From: Arbacia lixula
Taxonomy: Eukaryota; Echinodermata; Echinoidea; Arbacioida; Arbaciidae
Assembly (NCBI GenBank): GCA_963669155.1
Contig: OZ022588.1
Coordinates: forward strand, 6,348,679-6,412,678
DNA: 64,000 nucleotides
Direction of reading: 5' to 3'
Numbering within the stretch: the first letter of the stretch is position 1; the number at the start of each line of letters is the position of its first letter. The translations under genes and the position numbers were made by a program. This document shows, piece after piece, positions 1 to 10,900 of this stretch. The notes beneath the pieces are model-generated. The model was not told the origin of the DNA. It ran no database searches and saw only the letters and a program-made list of their open reading frames with translations.

Positions 1-735
1 AACATGTCAATGGCACAATTGTCGACTTCATTATAATCAATTGAGTTGTGTTGCCATGATCACTACTTATTTGTAATGCTTATTCACCCTAAAGTTGAAT
101 GCCTACTGGTATTTCAGAATACTTACATGGTCATTATGGGCGACCTTTCCATAAGCCATACATGTAGTGTGGATGGGTTCATTGATCAATATCATTCATC
201 TATACACCTTATTTTAAAATTTTGGTATATTAACCTTAGTCCTAAATTTGAATAGCTAGGAAACAACAAATGCATTGTAGATCTTTATTCAATAAAACAA
301 AGACTTCTATGGTTCAAAGAGTTCATGGATTTTAACATTGTTGATCTATTCTTCTTACTGGATCCACCTTTCAGATCTAGTCATGTTAGATATAAACAGG
401 AATAAATGCTGCTTCCAGGGGGTAAAATATGAATGTCATAGCACTGGGTTGGTATTCCAAAATTCCTTCTAAGTTTTTTCCAAAGTACTTGCCTAAGTCC
501 AGAAATTAAGAGGTGTCTAATAGAGCCCCATATGTTCCAGAATGTCCTCTTAGGACTCTCTTAATGCAAATTAGGGAGGGTTTGACCATGCCTAATGCAT
601 ATTTATTAACCAATGTTGGGAAGTGTTTCATTTATGAAGAGCCAATCACAATCACAACATCTCATCAGGACTTCCCCCTAGATTTCATCCTAACTCTGTG
701 GACGCGCACCTATGTGTGCGCACATCAATCATGTA
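1..735. other. intergenic sequence, no gene recognised
   Basis: AT-rich sequence with only short chance ORFs. None has a recognisable domain, and none has a supporting splice site or codon pattern that I can see. The Tc1-type element begins at its right edge. Confidence 0.5.
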
Positions 736-1392
736 CAGTTGGCAGCAATGGGATGTTAGCCCATTCCTCTTGCGCAATGGTCTTAAGGTAATCGATGCAT
801 GTAGGTCTATGTGCTGCAACAGCTTTCTTCAGATCCCACCACAAATACTCTTTTGGGTGTAGGTCGGGAGACTGTGATGGTCACTCAAGATGCGCAAGAG
901 GAATGGGCCAACACCCCAAGGAGCGTTGTGAGAAGCTTGTGAAAGGCTATTCATCTCATCTGCAGGAGGTCATTGCAGCAAATGGATGCTGCACAAAGTA
1001 CTAAAAGACACACCCACCTGGGTTGAATAATGTTACAACTTGTTAGTTGTGCATATAAAGGTTCCAGTTTCAGGTGGAGGATAACTAAAATCAGCATTCA
1101 CCTCAGAATATATGCACTGGCTTTTAAATTGTCATTATTTGTGCATTCGTTTCTTGTGTGTAAAATAGGGGGTTGAATAATTTTGCAACCTGCTTTTGGG
1201 GCGCAAATTGCAATCTCAGATGACCTATGCAGTAAAATTTGATTTTTTTCTCTGGTATTCTTTAGTAATTAACTGTCTGCTAACTACCTTAATGGTTTAG
1301 TAGCATTCTGCTGCTGCACTATTATTCATTACGACAGAAAATTAAAAATGAGAGGGGGGGGGGGGGGGGTTGAATAATTTTGCTGCCAACTG
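736..1392. mobile_element. rearranged non-autonomous Tc1/mariner element
   Basis: Terminal inverted repeats CAGTTGGCAGCAA (left) and TTGCTGCCAACTG (right) are flanked by TA on both sides (734-735 and 1393-1394), the Tc1/mariner target duplication. The interior holds two pieces of a Tc1-type transposase in opposite orientations. On the minus strand, about 886-740 reads SQSPDLHPKEYLWWDLKKA and then AQEEWAN, the region around the last catalytic acidic residue. On the plus strand, 886-1004 gives the C-terminus ERCEKLVKGY...VIAANGCCTKY followed by a stop. The codons around AQEEWAN occur in both arms, so the element is a head-to-head rearrangement and cannot encode a transposase. A G homopolymer lies just inside the right end. 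Confidence 0.85.
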
Positions 1393-1458
1393 TATGCGTG
1401 CCTACGCAAATGAATGCTATTCTTCTTCCTTTTTTGCATGTGTTTTGAATGGCTAAGA

Positions 1459-1697
1459 CAGGTGGTGGCTCTCCTAAATTTTCTCCTAAAATAATATCCT
1501 CCTTAATCCTCTAATACGTGCATTCTGGAATACCAATCTTCTTAACTTTATGACTTGAAGAAAGATAAGAGAAAATTTAGGAGGGGACTTAGGAGAAAAC
1601 TTAGGCGAGTTTTTGGAATACCACTTAGGAGAAATCTTAAAGAAATCTTAGAGTCAGGATAAGATTTCTCCTAAGTGAGCATTTCTGAATACCACCC
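1459..1697. repeat. possible small MITE with internal hairpin
   Basis: An exact 15-base inverted repeat (CTCCTAAATTTTCTC at 1471, complement near 1569) lies between outer GGTGGT and ACCACC sequences. The interior repeats a TTAGGAGAA-like motif several times. Similar GGTATTCC/GAATACC fragments occur at about 447, 5205 and 8215. This suggests a dispersed inverted-repeat family, but the ends are not secure. Confidence 0.4.
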
Positions 1698-2130
1698 GTG
1701 GTTTCTTGTCTTAAGGACACTGAATCACGCTACAGCAGTAATGACGTTTTCTCTGGGGACCATTTTTCCTCATGTTCTGGAATAATTTGCTCTGAGTACC
1801 AGCTACTTTCTGAGTATCGCTTGACATGAATTTAATCCCCCCCCCCCCCCAATTTGTTCTCTTCTTAAAATCTTCCTTTTATGTTTCTTCCTTTTCCTTC
1901 TTTATATAATTGTGTTTGCATTTAGAGCAACGGTCAAAAGTCTAAGCAAACAAATACCACTTTGCAATTTGCCTTTTCTTTTGGGCGCAGTTTATTCTTT
2001 GCACAAATGTAAATACTGGAAATGGATATAAAGCCTTTAGTTAGCTTAAGTCTGTAATTTAAATTCCTTGTTTAAATTTGACGAGCTATTGCTGATACTG
2101 TACCAAGAGATACACACACCGAAATCGATT

Positions 2131-2135
2131 AAAAA
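2131..2135 (-). terminator. candidate RNA polymerase III terminator
   Basis: On the minus strand a run of five T starts seven bases after the 3' end of the tRNA-like sequence at 2143-2214. This is the usual position and form of a Pol III stop signal. Confidence 0.4.
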
Positions 2136-2142
2136 TGAACAA

Positions 2143-2214
2143 GTCTCCGCCAGGATTTGAACCTGGGTCTCTGACTTTTACAGCCATTGCCTTAAACCAC
2201 TGGGCCACAGAGAT
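2143..2214 (-). tRNA. tRNA-like sequence (pseudo-tRNA or SINE head)
   Basis: A 72-nt minus-strand sequence has an intact A box (TGGCCCAGTGG) and B box (GGTTCAAATCC), a perfect 5-bp T stem (CCAGG/CCTGG with loop TTCAAAT), and six of seven acceptor pairs including one G-T. The anticodon arm pairs only four bases and encloses loop TGTAAAA. Read that way the anticodon is UAA (leucine), but position 33 is G instead of the near-universal U. The D stem is only three pairs. A working tRNA is therefore doubtful, although the internal promoter and a downstream T run could still support transcription. A tRNA-derived SINE head is the main alternative. Confidence 0.5.
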
Positions 2215-2521
2215 GCAGGGCAAGGTGCAAAACAGGTAGCTCAAGCCAATCTAGACGAGGGTGAGACGAAGAAATGGAGGATAGACGGCATAAGATTACT
2301 CTTCCCTTCAACCTAGCAGGCAAACAAAGCAATTTTAAGGCCAGGGTTAAAAATTATGGAAATGGGATGAACCTCAGAAAACAGTACATAATTGACATTT
2401 TATGATACAATTATTCTCCCCACAAAGGCCCCTTTAATGAGAATGACGTGCATCTTATCACACGGACAAAATGTGAGTTGTTTCAGGTCTAACTTTTGAC
2501 TACATCTTGTTATTTAAAGTT

Positions 2522-2632
2522 GGGCCTGAGATCAACATCACAGGTGATTACAATCAATTGCAGTCAGACTGCAGTCAATGTATGGAGCTGATTGCATTTG
2601 ATTGCAATCAGCTGTGACGTTGATCTCAGGCC
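2522..2632. mobile_element. short palindromic MITE
   Basis: The element starts GGGCCTGAGATCAAC and ends with its complement GTTGATCTCAGGCCC. The match extends inward for roughly 40 bases per arm with few mismatches, leaving a loop of about 30 bases. It is 111 bp long with no coding capacity. No clear target-site duplication is seen. Confidence 0.75.
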
Positions 2633-2674
2633 CTACTGTACATATCATTTCTAGCATGTTGCTAGCTGTACATA

Positions 2675-3613
2675 GTGTTTAATGTCAATTCATGTCAAAC
2701 CAGCCGCTTCTCACATCATAAAATGATCCCCAACATGTCTGATAATAAAGTATTCAATATCTTGGTCCAGAGTCAAATCGTTGCTATGAAGTGGTACACC
2801 AAGCAACCAATGCTCAATGAAAAATTGAATGCTGTCCAATTTCAAATATCTCCCTCTGCTAGGAAAAATGAAGCAGATTGCCGATTATTTCAGAATTCAA
2901 CAACAGAATGTTACCCATGAGTCAAGAAAAGTATTGCTTGAAACAGCCAAAATGTTCTCTTCTCATACACAACACTTACATAATAAAAAGGTAATTGTAA
3001 GGCGCATGTTTGGAGGCTGATGATTTTCAAACTAAACCAGCAAGCCACCTAGCTTTCCGCCACCAGTATCTTACTTCTGAGATCATAATCTCTGGCCATT
3101 TTTTTTTACCATGTACCAAAATGGGAAGAAATAAAATGTGGAAATGCAGGTGAATGCATATTCCTCCATTAAATTCAGTCTTGTTCCTATTTGGAGGAAG
3201 GAGGAAGGGGGAAGGGGTGGGGGAAGGGAGGGGGGATTCAGATCAAATTTGAGCTTAGCTACTTTTAGTGATCTTGTGCATGTGAATAGAAAATCTTGGC
3301 TATTCCTACCATTATTTTATTGACTCCTCCTCTTTGATATCTGAAATATTCGGCAGTCTGCTTTATTTAAGATAGCTGTAAGAAAACATGAACATAAATG
3401 AATAAAATTGACAGCACACAATTTGTTCAAATGCACATAGGTTGCTAGATGTGGCGATGGGTTAGCAATCATTTGAATTTGGAGTAAAATATTTCTGATA
3501 TCATTGCCAGACATGCTGGAGAACATTTGACGTGATTTTACCAACACTCCAAGGGGGTTGTTGGAAAAACCCTGTACAGGGATTTGACATAAATTGACCT
3601 TAAGACGATGCAC
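2675..3613. repeat. large inverted repeat beside the TRAF-like stop codon
   Basis: The arm at about 2675-2915 (plus) and the arm at about 3317-3613 (read on minus) are diverged copies. Both contain ATGTCTG followed by a similar reading frame that includes ADCR and LFQ or IFQ. The arms are about 240-290 bp with about 400 bp between them. Because the TRAF-like stop codon is at 3617-3619 on minus, the 3317-3613 arm is probably in that gene's 3' UTR. A transcript reaching 2675 could fold into a long imperfect hairpin. The similar short ORFs may be relics of an old element or chance products of the shared DNA. Confidence 0.6.
3316..3367 (-). promoter_or_regulatory. candidate poly(A) signals of the TRAF-like gene
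   Basis: AATAAA occurs on the minus strand at 3362-3367 and 3316-3321, about 250 and 300 bases after the TRAF-like stop codon. Either could set the 3' end. In such AT-rich DNA chance hexamers are common. Confidence 0.35.
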
Positions 3614-3616
3614 GTT

Positions 3617-4912
3617 TCATTTTGTATCTGGGACGTCCACAGTCTGAGAGATGATCTTCAGATAGAGGGTGTTCTCCTTGAGGAAGCCCTGCTTGGGGTC
3701 CTCCGACACCTGGATCTTGGCGAAGAGCGGGCAGCCGGCGCCGATGTTCCGCTCCGAGGTTGGCCTCTTGAATGAGGAGCTGGCGGGGTCCGGCCGGAAG
3801 GCCTCCACGATGCTCCTGTTGATGGGGTCAGTCTGGTTGACCAGCTGGAACGTGATCTTCTCGCGGAATGGCCAGGGCAGGGCCGCGTCGTACGGCCCCT
3901 TCATGATGGTGAGGAAGAGGGAGATGTGGGTACCTTTACCAACGCCGTCGCCCATCAGGAATACACGGCCGCAGAGCTTGTAGCCGTACTGGCTCGTGAA
4001 GAACGGCACCGAGTAGAGGGACTTGACAGACGTCGTCTGCGCCTCCTGCTTCCGCTTGGTGTAGTTGTCAATCTTCCACAGGAACACGCCGGTGTGCGAG
4101 AGCTCCAGCTCTGTGAGCCGCGTCTCCAACTGTTGAATAGATTGGACGACTTGCGGGAGAGAACGCCGCATATCTTCAACGGATTTTATCATTTTCTCCA
4201 CCATGGCGTTGTTGGGGGCTGACCCGCGACTGGGCAGAGCCTCGAGGTCGCGGTGAAAGGTAGCCAGGACGCCTTCAAACACCAGCAGCCTGTCTCCGAT
4301 GGCGGCAAGAGCTCTCGGCATCATAATCAAGTCATCCACCTGCTTTATCAATTCCCCCAACACCCCCTTAACCATATTGATTTCTTTCATCGCTCTTGAC
4401 GGCAAGTCCTTCTCCCTCACAGTCGCGCCTGGGTCGTGGCTTAGTTGATACTTCACCTCCTGGTCATGCAACCCCACGGGTGAGCTGTCACAGTCTCCGA
4501 GAGGTTTCAGAACTTCCAGCCCGTTGGTCAGCGGAGATGGTAATGGCGAAGCCTTCGGTCCTGCTGCACCTGCAGACACTACACTCGCATTAGAAGATCC
4601 TGACCCAGAGTATGAGAGTCCATCCACCTCGTCAAGGCCACTTGCCTTGCTGTTAGCTGCTGTTAACCCGTTGCTGGTGACCACTCGCCCGTCCACTGGA
4701 CTGGTCTTTGTCTCATCGGCTGAGGGGTGGCACGACTCGGGATGCCCGGAGTCAAAGTCATCTACCTTCGTCGCAGAGTACACGTCGTCCTCTAACGCTA
4801 CCGGCACCTTGGGGTCTAGTACGCTGAACACCTGCACCAGGCGATCAAACAGCTTCCTCACTGCGCCCTTGTCACTGCGGAGAACTAGCCCACAAGTCCA
4901 CTCCCAGCTCTC
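3617..4912 (-). CDS. TRAF-like gene, last exon (linker, coiled coil, MATH)
   Basis: The exon begins after acceptor TTTGCTATGCAG at ESWEWTCGLVLRSD and ends at a TGA (3617-3619), giving 431 residues. The first part is acidic and Ser/Pro-rich. A heptad-like stretch (MKEINMVKGVLGELIKQ through QVVQSIQQLETRLTELELS) leads straight into GVFLWKIDNYTKRKQEA, the start of the MATH domain. Hallmark segments follow: YGYKLCGRVFLMGDG, KGTHISLFLTIMKGPYDA, LPWPFREKITFQLVNQ, EAFRPDPASSSFKRP and AGCPLFAKIQV. GC content is far above the flanks, as expected for a conserved exon. Several ORFs on the plus strand here are antisense shadows. Confidence 0.93.
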   Translation of the reverse strand, partial: ESWEWTCGLVLRSDKGAVRKLFDRLVQVFSVLDPKVPVALEDDVYSATKVDDFDSGHPESCHPSADETKTSPVDGRVVTSNGLTAANSKASGLDEVDGLSYSGSGSSNASVVSAGAAGPKASPLPSPLTNGLEVLKPLGDCDSSPVGLHDQEVKYQLSHDPGATVREKDLPSRAMKEINMVKGVLGELIKQVDDLIMMPRALAAIGDRLLVFEGVLATFHRDLEALPSRGSAPNNAMVEKMIKSVEDMRRSLPQVVQSIQQLETRLTELELSHTGVFLWKIDNYTKRKQEAQTTSVKSLYSVPFFTSQYGYKLCGRVFLMGDGVGKGTHISLFLTIMKGPYDAALPWPFREKITFQLVNQTDPINRSIVEAFRPDPASSSFKRPTSERNIGAGCPLFAKIQVSEDPKQGFLKENTLYLKIISQTVDVPDTK

Positions 4913-7900
4913 CTGCATAGCAAATGCAAACAGGAAATAAAACCATAATGAATGATTGTACATGGAGTTCCATGGACAAGATGCAAAATACTAGGTTTAC
5001 ATCACAGAAAATTAACTGGATTGTAGTATAATTTGGACACTTTAGACAAATACATTCCCTTTCCCTTTCCCTATGCCAATTCCTTTGAGCTGTAGTATAC
5101 ATTAATGCAGTTGTGGCCACCAGAAAACGTTTTACAGGCAGCTTAAAAGGTCAGAAGTGGCATTCTGGAAGAAACCTTTGTCAAAAGTTGTCTTAGCTTC
5201 ATTGGTATTCTGAAATCTGACTTACCAGTAAGTCAAACACTGTGTGCCAATAAGCAAATTACAATGATCAGTAAGCCACTTCGTAATTGCAATCTGCACA
5301 TGAGCAGATCATTGCTGGTAGAAAATGACCTCAGGTCAATTGTCTTCTCATAGAGTACAATGGATATTCATTAGATACTCAACCATATTTAAACTTATTA
5401 TCATGCAGATATGGCAACAGCTATTCAGCACTGAGAAGGTAGTAAAAGAACATTCCACCATGTGCCCCTGCTTCTATTTTTGTTCTGGGCACACTGTAAA
5501 ATATCTTAAATACATCCATCATACAACACAGCTTCATGAAAAAAAATCCCATCCAGCAGTCTAGTGGTATTTACTCAGTGGATTGTCCAAACATGGTGCA
5601 ATTATGAATTGGTCTATTGACTCAAGTCAAAACTTCATGTACACTCCAGCTCAAAGGAATTGGCATAGGGAAAAGGGAAAGGGAAGAAAGGGAAGGAGCC
5701 TCAGTTTTAAACCATGGTATATTTTGTCCAGTTCAGCATGTTAAAAATGTGTATAAGTTATACATATATAGCCATACATGTAGCTCTTGAATTAGCTGCA
5801 CTCTGTGTGCTTGTGACATTCCTCGCTGGTGAAATAAACATTTAGCAATGTGTACTGCCCAGAAGAGTCTAGAATGTTATTTACATGAAAGAATGTTGCA
5901 GCTAGCTGAGACTCATTAGCATAATAAAGGAGCTCAGATGGGCTAGTGATGACTCATCAGTGTAATGTAGGTCAGGTCAATATTGTTTGTCATGTTTACA
6001 AGCATGTTTACAAGCATAGAACTGACTAGATATATTGAGAAATTTCTGAAAACACAGTTAATAGAACCTTCTAGAATCTAAGATTGTAGTATATATATGA
6101 GTTGTTTGACATAGGAGCTCAGTTTTCATATCATCTTGCTCCAGTCACCTGTGGTAAAAGTAACCTGCATCTAAGATATTGTTGCGACCCTGGCTCAATA
6201 CTTGCCTGTGGATTTAGACGAGGATTTTCCCTATGTGGATAACTACCTGCCTGTTAAATAGCGCTTATGAGATCCTGCCTGTGAAAGCGTGAAAGCTCTG
6301 TGGATTAACATTTGACCATCTTGGATCATCTATTTGGACTTGACTATCTGGAATACCTGTTCTTCAGCGTACAACATTGGGACCAACATTGCGATCATAA
6401 TTTGGGATTGCTGGATGGGATTATCAACTGGACCATCAGCGAGAGCCGTGGATCCATTGGACTTCAGTATCCTCCAGCACTGTAAGCTAACCTGTATCCA
6501 TACATTGTAAAGTAACGTATATTGATGTATTGATGTACTGCAAGTGAACGCTTGTCTTGGTTTTTTGAAGGGGAAAATACCCCATATAATAAAGAACACA
6601 TAAACTAAATATTGGTATCATTTTGTGCGATCCTTTCTGGCGTGAACTGATCGTAACAAAATTTGGGGGCTTGTCCGGGAGATGAATATTGTTAATAAGC
6701 CAACATTGTTCAAAATTCAGTGAAATTTTGGTCATAACTTTGACCTATCTTAGAATACATACAGACAAGCTTTCACATATTTTGATTGTGTATGTTGTAT
6801 ACTGTGTACAATCATGAGTACTTTCGATGCTGAGGCGTTTGCCGAGAGGACAGATTTGTCCTACACAGATTTGGAAAGATTAAGAAAGTGTAATTTGATT
6901 GCTATTGCCCAACATTTGAATGTTGAATTGACACAGGGTATGAAGAAGGCAGAGATACTTGAGAGTGTAGCTAGTCACATGGCAGTGAGACAACAAACCC
7001 AACCAGTTGAACAAGCCCAAGTTATGGGTGGTTCGGATCAAAACCAAATTGAATTGGCTAAAAAAGAATTTGAAAGAGAAAAGATGAGGTTAGAGTTTGA
7101 AATGAGAAGACTAGAAATGGAGATGAAATTGCGTGAGCTTGAATTGTCTCTGACTCGTGCACAGGACAATAAGTCCCATACATTCGATGTGGCAAAGAAT
7201 GTTCGTTTGGTGCCAAAATTTGAAGAGGATACAGTTGACAAATATTTTGTTTCGTTTGAAAAAGTGGCTAACACGATGAAATGGCCACAGGAATTTTGGC
7301 CGATGCTTCTCCAAAGTGGTTTTGTCGGTAAAGCAGCAGACGTGTACTCATCTCTCTCGGCAGAACAGTCATGTAACTATGCTACTGTAAAGAAAGCAGT
7401 ACTGAATGCGTATGAATTGGTACCGGAGGCGTACAGACAGAAATTCAGAAATGCAAGCCGCAAGCCAGGTCAGACACACGTTGAGTTTCCTCGTGAAAAA
7501 GAAATGATGTTTGATAGGTGGTATGGTTCATTGAAAGTGGGGGAAGATTTTGATAGCCTCAGAGAGGTAGTGTTGTTGGAGGAATTCAAAAAGAATGTTG
7601 CCTCCAATGTGAGATCCCACCTAGATGATCACAAAATCACAGATCTGAGAAAAGCAGCTCAAATGGCTGATGAGTACGAGCTAACTCACAAGAATGATAA
7701 CAAACCACCATTCCGAAATTTCTCTGGTTATAGAGGTAAGAATCAGAATGAGGCACAAAAGAGTACTGGCCAAGCAAAAGATGCGCAAAGTAAAGGCGGC
7801 AACACTAGCAGTGGTTCACCTCCGGCATCCAAAAATCAGTCTGACAATTCAGGTACAGCAAAACCACCTCCAACTTGCTTTCATTGTAACAAGAGGGGAC

Positions 7901-10900
7901 ACTTAAAGTAAAGTATATTGATGTATTGATGTACTGCAAGTGAACGCTTGTCTTGGTTTTTTGAAGGGGAAAATACCCCATATAATAAAGAACACATAAA
8001 CTAAATATTGGTATCATTTTGTGCGATCCTTTCTGGCGTGAACTGATCGTAACAAGCATGAAACATGATGCATTAACCTAAAAGCATCATGTTTCATGCT
8101 GAACTGGACAAAATATACCATGGTTTAAAACTGAGGCTCCTTCCCTTTCTTCCCTTTCCCTATGCCAATTCCTTCGAGCTGTAGTATAAGTCAAAACTGA
8201 AGTTTGTTTTCAGAATACCCACCACAATGTCACTTTTTATCAAATACCTGTGATGGATATGCGGTACCTAACTATAGTACTATAGTACCTTGTGCGCTAC
8301 AGCCATTGGAACTGTATTACTCATGCCAAAATGTTAGGATGGCCCATTAAGAGTTAAAGAAAGCAAAAACAATACGACCTACTAGTCAAGAGCACTCTGT
8401 GTCCGAGTACATTGTATCCTCTTATCCCATCCCCCATTTGGACGACAGTCAAACCTGTCTTAGCGGCCACCAGTGTTGTAGTCAAGACCAGACCATCCGA
8501 GACCAAGATCAAGACCAAGACCAAACACCCCGAGACCAAGATCAAGAACCAAAAAATTGGTTCAAGATCAAGAACAGAGGTCCGAGACCAAGAACACCAA
8601 ATTACGAGATCAAGACCAAGACCAAGACCACTCACCAGTATTTAAAATTCTACTAGTTTTGAGGAAACACGCGTTATTTGTGGACTATGGTTATGAGTAT
8701 AAACTGTATAATACTTGCACAACATGAGCAGTCTGTAATATTCTTTTATATGGCTGAATTAAATGGAAAATTTTTTTTTAAAAAGTTATACTTTCAATGT
8801 ACTTTTTCAATCACTTCACAGGCATGCTCAAAGTTAAATGCACAATACAAGTCAGTAGCTAGTAGTTTAGCAACACACTGCACAAAGGATCCAGGATCGT
8901 GATGATATGTATGATGGGGAAAAATACTTCTTTATTTCTGCATGAACATATTTGCCTGAGTTACTGAAAAACATATCAAATACTGTGATTTTTTTTAATA
9001 ATGTCAAAGGCACAAGGCATACAAAATGAACACAACTTCTTTCAAGAATGATGATTGTTTTCCGAAATATATTCAAGTCATTCGTTTTTCTCTATAAACA
9101 CAGTATACACATGACTTGAGTTACTTAATACTTATATATACTTCTTTATTTCTGCATGAACATACTTGCCTGAGCTCCTGAAAAACATCAAATACTGTAA
9201 AGTTTTTTTATAATAATGCCAAAGACACAAGGCATACAAAAGAAACACAACTTCATTTCAAGAATGATGATTGTTTTCCAAAATATTTTCGTCATTCGTT
9301 TTTCTCTATAAACACATACACATGACTTGAGTTACTTATATATTCTTCTTTTATACTTCTTTATTTCTGCATGAACATATTTGCCTGAGCTCCTGAAAAA
9401 CGTATCAAATACTGTGAAGTTTTTTTTTAATAATGCCAAAGACACAGGGCATACAAAATAAACACAACTTCATTTCAAGAATGATGATTGTTTTCCAAAA
9501 CAGATTCGGAAAACATTTGTTTTTCTCTACAAACACATGTGCCTTGCATTACATGTGACTGAGCTAGCTGCTCGCTTTGTATGTATGATACATGTTACAC
9601 AAACCGATTATGTGCACAGTGCACACAACAGATGCAGCGCACCAGAATAATTCTTTTGATGCAATTCAGCATAATTCTACCATAATTTTGGGGAATTGTT
9701 GATACCCAAAATCTAGCATAATTTAGAAATAAATTTTGTTGTAGAATTTAGAAACACAAGCCTTCAAAGGGGACCTTTGCTATACACACTTTGTCTTTGC
9801 CATTTAGCTTTTTTTTCTGTCTGTACAACTGAAGACGGCTATCTATCAGTATCAGTACTTTAATTTAGCATGAGTTTTTCTTCTTCCGGTAGAAACAAGT
9901 GAAGACACTGCCATGATTTAGTATACAATTAAATTTTAGCATGATTATTGTTTTGTTTTTTGTATGGTAAAACTTGTAAAACTTTTTAGTCGTCCCAGCG
10001 GCACACATTTTGGAATTATTTCAACATAATTTAGTAATTTTTGCAGCTCCATGTCGTCTTTTCATTTGGCATAATTAAGACATAGTGTTGGCTCCTCTCG
10101 TAATTTTTTCTTTACGCTATTCGCACTAGCGAGCTTCGTGCCAAAAACATAAACAGTACTCTATCTCTGCCGGGAGGGGGGACTCTCATACTCTTTCAGT
10201 CTCACACGTGTATTGTACGCGATCACGCGTGCAGCATGGCACAGCTTGAGAGCTGGCTTGGAGAGTTTTACTACATCTACACACCATCGATCCAACTTGC
10301 AACACTGACCTCTTGACCTCATGACAACACATGTGGTATTACCCAAGGATCCTTTGTACCACGTTTGATCACAATCAAATAAAGAAATGAATGCAAGTTA
10401 AATAAAAACTTGAACATTTTTTAACAGACCAACAGACTAACAGGAAACGTGATCACTAGGTTTCTGCTTTGTTCAGGTGAGACAAAAAAAGAGCAGTAGC
10501 ACACCTCTCTTCAAAGACTCCAATTTGTGCAGTCAACCGTTACATGTATCATATTACTAATGACAGGAAAATATAAATACCACACATGAACAGGACATTT
10601 CAGAGTTCACAACATTGCACAAGTAACATTGTTGTGTTGTTGCTGGTTGATTTTAGGCACGTGTTCAATCACACCCGATTATGTACATGCCGCAGGCATT
10701 GTAATGGGTCTATGATACAGAAAGTGAACGATTTTAAAGCTAAACGCTACATGTACAGAACTAGAATTTAGGCAATGGCATAGCCATGTACAATAGGATA
10801 TAAAATCTAAATATTTAGTGATGGTGTTGACATCTTGAAGAGATGAATTGCATTCTATACACAACCAATTTCCATTTTTTTTTGTAATGTTAGGAGCAAG

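Larger units (their letters stand above)
5739..8054 (+). mobile_element. LTR retrotransposon with large internal deletion
   Basis: The element starts TGTTA and ends TAACA, flanked by AGCA at 5735-5738 and 8055-8058. Order: 5' LTR (5739-6658), primer-binding site (6664-6681), gag (6814-7911), then only the last 151 bp of the 3' LTR (7904-8054). Protease, reverse transcriptase, RNase H and integrase are absent, as is most of the 3' LTR. The overlapping LTR parts are identical apart from one base at the junction, so insertion is recent. The capsid-like Gag and zinc knuckle suggest the Ty3/gypsy group, but without pol this cannot be confirmed. Confidence 0.9.
5642..8186. mobile_element. mariner-type palindromic MITE split by an LTR element
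   Basis: The left half (5642-5738) starts CACTCCAGCTCAAAGGAATT after TA. The right half (8059-8186) ends with the complementary AATTCCTTCGAGCTGTAGTA before TA. The two halves join in the palindromic centre and match the uninterrupted 222-bp copy at 17029-17250. The 2.3-kb LTR element sits exactly at the break with a 4-bp duplication AGCA. TA flanks point to Tc1/mariner mobilisation. Confidence 0.88.

Noticed and set aside
3669-4940. Long plus-strand ORFs opposite the TRAF-like exon
   Set aside because: They are antisense shadows of the GC-rich MATH/linker exon, whose minus-strand product has clear domain matches.
8925-9560. CRISPR-like array
   Set aside because: Units are about 214 bp, contiguous and without unique spacers; the sequence is animal-like.
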